Part shown: in pieces, positions 58,097 to 64,000 of the stretch
Numbering within the stretch: position 1 is the stretch's first letter
How the letters are laid out: each line of letters starts with the position of its first letter
Assembly: GCF_017875395.1 (NCBI RefSeq)
Contig: NZ_JAGGMO010000003.1
Span: 1-64,000, forward strand
Direction: 5' to 3'
Source of the DNA: Methanococcus voltae
GTDB lineage: Archaea > AGJL01 > Methanococci > Methanococcales > Methanococcaceae
DNA: 64,000 bases
Notes under the pieces: generated by a model
Told to the model about the DNA's origin: nothing
What the model saw: the letters and a program-made list of their open reading frames with translations, nothing else
Databases searched by the model: none
Made by a program: the position numbers and the translations under genes

Positions 58097-58394
58097 TAAG
58101 CATCTCTTTATGATTTTAGCACTTATTGCGATTATTGTAGCACCTTTAATTATGTTTAACGGTCTTGGAGAAGATGAAGGTTACTTTGGCGGTGCCGATG
58201 GGGCTGCTGAAGATCACATTACAGTAATAAATCCAGAATACGAACCATGGTTCAGCTCATTTTGGGAACCACCTAGTGGAGAAATAGAAAGTCTATTATT
58301 TGCTTTACAAGCTGCTTTGGGTGCCATAATAATTGGATACTACATTGGATACTTTAAAGGACTTAAAAAGACTGAAAAATCTGAAAATGAGTAA
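58089..58394 (+). CDS. cbiN: ECF cobalt transporter small membrane subunit CbiN
   Basis: CbiN is a small two-span membrane protein that assists CbiM. The 101-residue protein has spans at about 5-22 and 73-90. Between them an acidic extracytoplasmic loop contains FGGADGAAEDHI and INPEYEPWFSSFWEPPSGEIESLLFALQ in form, typical of CbiN and not of NikN. The ATG lies in GGTGGTAATAATG and overlaps the cbiM stop, which indicates coupled translation. Presence of CbiN favours cobalt as the substrate. Confidence 0.93.
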   Translation: MSNKHLFMILALIAIIVAPLIMFNGLGEDEGYFGGADGAAEDHITVINPEYEPWFSSFWEPPSGEIESLLFALQAALGAIIIGYYIGYFKGLKKTEKSENE

Positions 58395-58752
58395 TTCCAA
58401 GTAGTATCTTAAAGATAATGTACGAATGGTAGACAAATACTATTTATACCTTATTTTCTTTTTGATTTAACATTTTACTTATTTTTTACTTATTTTTTAC
58501 TTATTTTTTTATTGATTTACTATAATTTATTTTTTGAACATTTATTTATGATTTTTAATTTATGATTTTAATTAAAGTTTTACCAAAATTCTATTAAAGA
58601 TTACTTAATATCTATCAATTAAGTTTTAATAATATTAACCACTTAATAAGACTAACAAAACTAAAAACTAAAAACTAAAAAAATAGAATAAAAATTTAGG
58701 ATTTAAAATTTGAAGTTGAAAATAACTTAAAAAATAAATCATGGGGATTATA
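58395..58752. other. Intergenic region cbiN-cbiQ
   Basis: These 358 bases include an 11-bp T-rich tandem array at 58477-58509 that could terminate the cbiMN transcript. The following AT-rich stretch has no clear box A. No gene is seen, although cbiMNQO genes are often contiguous elsewhere. Confidence 0.5.
58477..58509. repeat. Three perfect 11-bp tandem repeats after cbiN
   Basis: ACTTATTTTTT is repeated three times and then runs into further T. It lies about 80 bases after the cbiN stop. Its U-rich transcript fits archaeal termination. Confidence 0.8.
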
Positions 58753-59532
58753 ATGGTTCAAAAATTGATAATCGATGATATAGCACATTCTAATGGATTA
58801 TATGCCACAAGCCCTAAATTAAAGGTAATATTTTCAATTATATCATTATTTGTAGTTTTAGTATTCAATTCTCCAAGTATTTGTATTTTAATGGCTATTT
58901 CAATGATTTTTTTAACAATTTTTAAAGCAAAAGTTCCTAAAGGAATATACTTCAAATTACTATCAATTCCCGTGTTATTTGGGATTTTTTCACTGATATT
59001 CATGACAGTATTGTTGGGTTCCGATGTTTGGTTCAGTTTGGATGTTGGAACTATTTCAATCCCGCTATACGCTGATGGTTTTAGTTTAGGATATCATGCT
59101 TTATTTAGGATGTTTGCAGGAGTTACTTGTACGCTATTTTTAGCGCTAACTACTCCATTTACTCAGCTATTGACCGTTTTAAAAGAGTTGAAAATACCGG
59201 AAAGTGTCATAGAAATTACGATGTTAGTATACCGATATATATTCATATTAATCGATGAGGCGCTTTTGATAGAGCACGCCCAAAAAACTAGATTTGGATA
59301 TTCAGGATTTAAGAATACATATAAGTCACTTGGAACACTTGCAGGTGTGATGCTAGTACGTTCTTTAGACAAAGGCGATAATCTATACACTACAATGTGC
59401 TCAAGGGGTTATAATGGGAATATTTACCATTTTGGAGAAGAACAACCTGTCCAAAAAACTCAAATATTTGGAATATTCTTATTTGAGGGAATTATTATCT
59501 CTTTAGGGTTATTACCGTCATTAATATTGTAA
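58753..59532 (+). CDS. cbiQ: ECF cobalt/nickel transporter transmembrane coupling subunit CbiQ
   Basis: CbiQ is the T component that couples CbiM to the ATPase. The 259-residue protein has about five hydrophobic spans. The cytoplasmic coupling helices are marked by KTRFGYSGFKN near 178-188 and MCSRGYNGN near 215-223, two Ala/Arg-Gly type motifs that contact the ABC subunit. The ATG at 58753 follows GGGGAT. An in-frame ATG at 58741 overlaps that site. It is separated from cbiN by 358 bases. Confidence 0.93.
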   Translation: MVQKLIIDDIAHSNGLYATSPKLKVIFSIISLFVVLVFNSPSICILMAISMIFLTIFKAKVPKGIYFKLLSIPVLFGIFSLIFMTVLLGSDVWFSLDVGTISIPLYADGFSLGYHALFRMFAGVTCTLFLALTTPFTQLLTVLKELKIPESVIEITMLVYRYIFILIDEALLIEHAQKTRFGYSGFKNTYKSLGTLAGVMLVRSLDKGDNLYTTMCSRGYNGNIYHFGEEQPVQKTQIFGIFLFEGIIISLGLLPSLIL

Positions 59533-59711
59533 ATTATTTAATTATATAATTATTAATTAAGTATAATTGTTACCTTATTTTTTATTTTTATTTTTATTTC
59601 TAAAACTGAAATATCATATTTTTTATATTATAATACTTTATTATTACTATTAGTATTACTATTATTAAAATTTAAATTATAATCACGATTTTAAATCATT
59701 ATGGTGATAAA

Positions 59712-60560
59712 TTGCCAATTCTTGAAGTAAATGACTTAATTTATAAGTATCCCGACGGAACATCTGCCTTAAAAGGAATTAACTTTAAAGCAGAAGAAGG
59801 AGATATGATTGCAATTTTAGGACCTAACGGCGCTGGCAAATCAACCTTATTTTTACACTTTAATGGAATTTTAAAGCCCAAAGAGGGAGTTGTCAAAGTT
59901 AAGGAAAAACCGATATCATACAAAAATAAAGATTTACTTGAAGTTAGGAAAACTGTCGGAATAGTATTCCAAAACCCCGATGACCAACTTTTTGCCCCTA
60001 CCGTTGCTCAGGATGTTGCATTTGGTCCGATGAATTTAGGATTAGATAAAGAAGAAGTAACAAAACGGGTAAAAGAAGCCTTAAAAGCCGTAGATATGGA
60101 AGGTTATGATGAAAAACCGCCTCATCACTTGAGTGGGGGTCAAAAAAAGAGAGTGGCCATTGCAGGAATATTAGCAATGAAACCCGAAATAATAGTTCTT
60201 GATGAACCTACTGCAGGTCTTGACCCACTCGGTGCTTCTCAAATCATGCGATTGCTTTATGAATTAAATAAGCAAGGTATTACAATTATAATATCAACTC
60301 ATGACGTTGATTTAGTTCCTGTTTATGCCAATAAAGTTTATTTAATAAGTGATGGAAAAATTATAAAAAATGGAACTCCTAAAGAAATATTTAACGATAC
60401 AGAAGCTATCAGAAATTCAAAATTAAGATTACCGCGTATATCTCACCTATTGGAAATACTAAAACGTGAAGATAAATTAAATATTGATATGAGTTATACA
60501 ATTGGGGAAGCCCGCGTAAATTTGTTAGAATATATGAACAAAAGTGAAATTAAAGGATAA
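59712..60560 (+). CDS. cbiO: ECF cobalt/nickel transporter ATP-binding subunit CbiO
   Basis: CbiO is the ABC ATPase that powers the importer. The 282-residue protein has the Walker A GPNGAGKST at 37-45, the Q-loop FQNPDDQLFAPTVAQDVAFGP and the signature LSGGQKKR at 140-147. The Walker B IIVLDEPTAGLD and the switch STHDVD are also present. The start is TTG at 59712, set by GGTGATAA. It lies 180 bases after cbiQ on the same strand, so it may have its own promoter or be read through. Confidence 0.95.
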   Translation: MPILEVNDLIYKYPDGTSALKGINFKAEEGDMIAILGPNGAGKSTLFLHFNGILKPKEGVVKVKEKPISYKNKDLLEVRKTVGIVFQNPDDQLFAPTVAQDVAFGPMNLGLDKEEVTKRVKEALKAVDMEGYDEKPPHHLSGGQKKRVAIAGILAMKPEIIVLDEPTAGLDPLGASQIMRLLYELNKQGITIIISTHDVDLVPVYANKVYLISDGKIIKNGTPKEIFNDTEAIRNSKLRLPRISHLLEILKREDKLNIDMSYTIGEARVNLLEYMNKSEIKG

Positions 60561-60666
60561 TAAATATAATATGTTAAAAATAATATAAATATAGAATAAA
60601 TATGGTATAAAAATTAATAGAAATATAATAATATTATAAAATTATTAATATAAAATGAGGGATTTT

Positions 60667-61152
60667 ATGCATACCAAAGTACAAAATATTAGATATGCAG
60701 TAGTATCTATTAGTGATAGTAGATATATGGAAAAATTAAGGGGTTTAACTGTCGAAGACGGTTCTGGAATATTATTAAGCGATGAATTAAACGCTGAAAT
60801 ATATGAATTAATCCCAGATAATCCTGAAATGATAAAAGGACTTATAGAACATATTATAGATTATTCAGACGTTGAATGTATTGTTTTAACTGGAGGTACA
60901 GGATTATCTAGCCGAGATAATACTTCAGAAGTAGTAAATGGGCTATATGATAAAAAACTAGAAGGATTTAGTATAGTATTCCATAAATTAAGTTATGATG
61001 AAGTCCAATTCTCCACAATACTTTCAAGAGCTTCAGCAGGAATATATAAGAAAAAGCTCATTTATTCATTACCCGGGTCAATTAATGCTTGTAAAACAGG
61101 TTTGAAAATAATTAAACAGGAAAGTGGTCATATTTTAGGACATATCGAATAA
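60667..61152 (+). CDS. MoaB/MogA-family molybdenum cofactor protein
   Basis: The 161-residue MPT-binding-fold protein has RYAVVSISDSRYM at the start, the loop VLTGGTGLSSRDNTSE near 77-92 and SLPGSINACKTGL near 135-147. It also shows the family's SRASAGIYKKKLI. Relatives adenylylate molybdopterin for Mo or W insertion. Methanogens need this for formylmethanofuran and formate dehydrogenases. The ATG at 60667 follows GAGGGAT, and an in-frame ATG at 60655 precedes that site. MoaB versus MogA cannot be separated here. Confidence 0.88.
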   Translation: MHTKVQNIRYAVVSISDSRYMEKLRGLTVEDGSGILLSDELNAEIYELIPDNPEMIKGLIEHIIDYSDVECIVLTGGTGLSSRDNTSEVVNGLYDKKLEGFSIVFHKLSYDEVQFSTILSRASAGIYKKKLIYSLPGSINACKTGLKIIKQESGHILGHIE

Positions 61153-61192
61153 AAAAATTTATTTTTATTATTTTCTTATTTTTAGTTCTATT

Positions 61193-61216
61193 TTATTATT
61201 ATTATTATTATTATTA
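61193..61216. repeat. ATT trinucleotide repeat after the MoaB gene
   Basis: About eight ATT triplets in a row lie 40 bases after the stop codon. The same triplet forms the poly-Asn tract in the flavoprotein gene and a shorter array after the DUF211 gene. Confidence 0.75.
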
Positions 61217-61403
61217 TGTTTATATTCGTATTTTATTATTTTCTAATTTTTATTACACATTTTGTATCCTATTTTACGAAGATTATTAATATTTTAAAAT
61301 AGATAATATCTTAAACAATTAACTAAAAAATGTCATAGTATATTTATTTATTAAATATTAATTACGGAATATTACAATTATTGTATTACGAATAGGTGGT
61401 TTT

Positions 61404-62810
61404 ATGTTTATTGATGGCAAATGGATACTCAGAGATGAAATTGACGTTATAAATCCGTATGATTACAAAGTCATTGAAAAAATTACTGCAAATAGTAGGG
61501 ACGAGACTAAAAATGCGATAAAAGTTGCCATGGAAAATAAGGAACATATGCACAAATTATCGGCAAACAATCGGTATAAAATATTAATGAGATTAGCAGA
61601 CGCTGTTTCAAACAATAAGGACCGTTTTGTAAAGTTATTAGCGATAGATGCAGGAAAACCTGTCCGTCAAGGTCGAATAGAAGTAGACCGTAGTATTACC
61701 ACACTTAGATTATCCGCATTCTATGCCAAAGAATTACGCGGAGAAACTATAAATTCGGAAAATAGACTCATATATACTAAAAAGGAACCTTTGGGAGTTG
61801 TAGGTGCAATTACTCCATTCAATTATCCCTTAAATTTAGTAGTGCACAAAATAGCGCCTGCAATAGCTACAGGGAATACTATTGTATTACACCCTTCGTC
61901 TAAGGCGCCATTATCTGCAATATTACTTACAAAGCTAATAGAAAACACCTTGAAAAAGATGAAAATACCATTAGGCGTATTTAATTTAGTTACCGGTCAT
62001 GGTGAAGTTGTAGGTAACGAAATAGCCACTAATGAAAATGTTAATATGATTTCATTCACGGGCAGTGTAGAAGTAGGTCAAAATATTGCTAAAAATGCTG
62101 GCATGAAAAAAGTTGCTCTTGAATTAGGTGGCAATAATCCATTGATAGTATTGGAAGATTGCGATATTGATAAAGCCGTAGAAAATGCAGTTAGAAGCAA
62201 ATTTTTAAATTCTGGGCAGGTATGTATATCAGTAGGTAAAGTTTTAGTACATGAACAGATTTACGATGAATTTATTGAAAAATTAGTTGATAAAACGCGT
62301 GATTTTAATATAGGAAATCCTCTTGAGGATAGTACCGATATGGGGCCACTCATAACTTCAGAAAATGCAGATAGGGTGGAAAACTTAATAAAAACATCTA
62401 TTTCAGAAGGTGGGGAACTAATAACTGGCGGAATGAGGCGAGATTCATTAATAAGTCCTACAATAATTTCGGTTAAAGAAAATAACACATTATTGAATGT
62501 TGAAACTTTTGGACCAGTCTTACCAGTTACAAAAATTATAAATATGGAACATGGCCTAGAATTAGCCAATAAAGGCAATTATGGGTTACAAGCGGGCGTA
62601 TTTACGCGAGATATAAATAAAGCCATGTATATTGCAGAAAATCTGAATTACGGCGGGGTAATGATAAATAATAGCCCCACGTTTAGACAGGAGAATATGC
62701 CTTTTGGAGGCGTCAAGAATAGTGGTTTAGGGAGAGAAGGAATAAAATATACTGTAGAAGAGATGACCGAAGATAAAACTATTGTAATTCACAATGATTT
62801 TAGATTTTAG
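61404..62810 (+). CDS. cofA: Lactaldehyde dehydrogenase (F420 synthesis, CofA type)
   Basis: This NAD-dependent aldehyde dehydrogenase is proposed to make the lactate used for coenzyme F420. The 468-residue protein has the catalytic Glu in ALELGGNNP (E240), the nucleophile in NSGQVCIS (C274), and TPFNYPLNL, FTGSVEVG and the C-terminal PFGGVKNSGLGREG of the superfamily. CofA-like enzymes of Methanococcales have this length. Other aldehydes are possible substrates. AATAGGTGG precedes the ATG. Confidence 0.85.
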   Translation: MFIDGKWILRDEIDVINPYDYKVIEKITANSRDETKNAIKVAMENKEHMHKLSANNRYKILMRLADAVSNNKDRFVKLLAIDAGKPVRQGRIEVDRSITTLRLSAFYAKELRGETINSENRLIYTKKEPLGVVGAITPFNYPLNLVVHKIAPAIATGNTIVLHPSSKAPLSAILLTKLIENTLKKMKIPLGVFNLVTGHGEVVGNEIATNENVNMISFTGSVEVGQNIAKNAGMKKVALELGGNNPLIVLEDCDIDKAVENAVRSKFLNSGQVCISVGKVLVHEQIYDEFIEKLVDKTRDFNIGNPLEDSTDMGPLITSENADRVENLIKTSISEGGELITGGMRRDSLISPTIISVKENNTLLNVETFGPVLPVTKIINMEHGLELANKGNYGLQAGVFTRDINKAMYIAENLNYGGVMINNSPTFRQENMPFGGVKNSGLGREGIKYTVEEMTEDKTIVIHNDFRF

Positions 62811-63001
62811 ATTTTAGGGTTAATTTTACTAATTTATTTATTATACATTACATAAAATATTAATAATTTTAAATAAAAAGACGGCTAAATAAGATATATT
62901 AAATTATCTTTTAACGATATTAAACATAGTAATATATCAATTATCTTAAACTATATTTAGTTTTAAAAATCAAAATAATTTATAAAAATATTGGTGACAT
63001 T

Positions 63002-64000
63002 ATGGTTTTAAATTTAGATTGTTTGAATGTCGAAAAAATTCAAAAATTACTAGAAAAAGGAACTTATGCAGATATAAGAGTCATTAAAAGTTGTTCTAAC
63101 AACATAGTAATGAAAGATGGGGAAGTGGACGAAATATCCAGTGGAAACTACGGGGGCGTTATCGTTAGAGTGCTTGAAAATAATGGCTGGGGCTTAGCAA
63201 CGTCTAACGACATAAATATGGCCAATATTGAAGAATTATTTACTAGCGCGTATAAAAGTGCCAAATTATCTGATATTCATACTAATAAGGAAGTTATAAT
63301 GAAAGAAGTTCCAATAGTAAGCGATAGGATAAAAACAAAGGTTAAAATAAATCCTTTGGATATTTCAATCGAAGAAAAAAAGGAATATATGAACATAGTA
63401 AATAAAAACCTTAGCGACGAGAATAATCAAATTGTAAGCAAATCCGTTAATTATTCCGATGCAGAGGGTGCTTCTTTACTCCTTACAAGTGAGGGAACAT
63501 GTATTGAAAGTGAAGGGATAAAAACACTTATGAGAATGATGGCAGTTTCAAAAGGGGAATCTTTACAATTTGCATTTGATAAATCAGGTGGCGATGGTTT
63601 TGAAGCCATTTCTGAAGATAATTTAGAAGAAAAAAGTATAAAAGTCAAAGAAAGAGCTTTAAGATTACTTAGTGCAAAACCTTGTCCAAAAGGAGAATTT
63701 AACGTAGTTTTAGACCCTGAATTAGCGGGAGTATTTATACACGAAGCGGTTGGACACGCTACTGAAGCGGACTTGGTTTTATCCAATGATAGCGTATTTA
63801 AAAATAGAATAGGAGACGTAATCGGTAGTGAAGAAGTAACTGTTATTGACGACCCTACAATTGAAGGTTCGTTTGGATTTTATAAATACGATAATGAAGG
63901 TGTTAAGGGAACAAAGTCAACACTTATTGAGAACGGTGTTTTAAAAGGGTATTTGCATTCAAGAGAAACTGCAGGAAGACTCGGTATGGATGTAACAGGT
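63002..64000 (+). CDS. tldD: TldD-family metalloprotease, 5' part (runs off the window)
   Basis: The reading frame is open from the ATG at 63002 to the window end, 333 codons without a stop. It has the TldD metal-binding motif HEAVGH at 247-252 followed by ATEAD. Conserved early blocks are DIRVIKSCSNNIVMKDGEV near 24-42 and GGVIVRV near 51-57. TldD pairs with TldE/PmbA to degrade or mature peptides, and the partner gene is not in view. The start follows TTGGTGACATT. About 120-150 C-terminal residues should lie beyond the edge. Confidence 0.92.
   Translation, partial: MVLNLDCLNVEKIQKLLEKGTYADIRVIKSCSNNIVMKDGEVDEISSGNYGGVIVRVLENNGWGLATSNDINMANIEELFTSAYKSAKLSDIHTNKEVIMKEVPIVSDRIKTKVKINPLDISIEEKKEYMNIVNKNLSDENNQIVSKSVNYSDAEGASLLLTSEGTCIESEGIKTLMRMMAVSKGESLQFAFDKSGGDGFEAISEDNLEEKSIKVKERALRLLSAKPCPKGEFNVVLDPELAGVFIHEAVGHATEADLVLSNDSVFKNRIGDVIGSEEVTVIDDPTIEGSFGFYKYDNEGVKGTKSTLIENGVLKGYLHSRETAGRLGMDVTG

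Noticed and set aside
63451-63786. 111-codon minus-strand reading frame
   Set aside because: It is antisense to tldD, whose frame carries HEAVGH and is open to the window end.

Overview
This window looks like a chromosomal segment of a mesophilic, very AT-rich methanogen of the order Methanococcales, most likely Methanococcus voltae or a close relative. The evidence is archaeal information-processing genes (archaeal AlaRS and ThrRS, the RFC small subunit, RNase P p30, a Kae1-Bud32 fusion, an archaeal-type initiator tRNA), methanogen cofactor genes, TTTATATA box A promoters, GGTGA ribosome binding sites and frequent TTG starts. I see no insertion sequence, prophage or CRISPR array. It reads as core genome in which most genes have their own intergenic region and few long operons exist.

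Layout. Positions 1-36 hold the 5' half of an initiator tRNA-Met on the minus strand, cut by the window edge just before the anticodon. From 0.4 to 11.3 kb lie a PHP-domain protein, a small membrane protein, an M24 peptidase, aroA, purB, purD, a YfcE-type phosphodiesterase, hemD with an unknown coiled-coil gene, and eno. From 11.6 to 19 kb lie alaS, pantoate kinase, htpX, an ACT/DUF5612 protein and a core methionine synthase. From 19 to 31 kb lie a membrane-anchored winged-helix protein, a glycosyltransferase, cofD, GTP cyclohydrolase III, a Dus-like protein, comD, a tRNA methylthiotransferase, a HIT protein, a DUF92 membrane protein and a GMC-type flavoprotein carrying an extra Cys cluster. 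From 31 to 40 kb lie prs, mmp7, a PfkB kinase, a DUF1611-like P-loop protein, and a Na+ symporter gene flanked by two CBS-domain genes, followed by hisA. From 40 to 52 kb lie kae1-bud32, thrS, cbiC, a DUF356-like gene, rfcS, cfbD, a DUF211 gene, rnp3, a TatD-like hydrolase and a SpoIIM-family protein. From 52 to 64 kb lie cfbB, dacZ, hacA, cbiM-cbiN-cbiQ-cbiO, a MoaB-type protein, cofA and the first 333 codons of tldD.

How the genes work together. The window is rich in methanogen coenzyme pathways: F420 (GTP cyclohydrolase III, cofD, cofA), F430 (hemD at the shared tetrapyrrole stage, then cfbB and cfbD), coenzyme M (comD), coenzyme B (hacA), coenzyme A (pantoate kinase) and cobamide (cbiC, with CbiMNQO supplying Co and/or Ni). 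Mmp7 and the B12-dependent methionine synthase are linked to MCR and to methyl-corrinoid use. These genes are spread out rather than clustered.

The best unexplained signals are regulatory or structural: a 16-bp direct repeat next to the purB box A, three perfect 24-28 bp palindromes (before the PHP gene, before a CBS gene and before cbiM), a hyphenated palindrome between mmp7 and the PfkB gene, recurring AT tandem repeats with 10-11 bp periods, the Cys-cluster flavoprotein, and the membrane-tethered winged-helix protein. I found no clear new defence or mobile system. All family calls come from reading the sequence and recalled family knowledge, with no database search.
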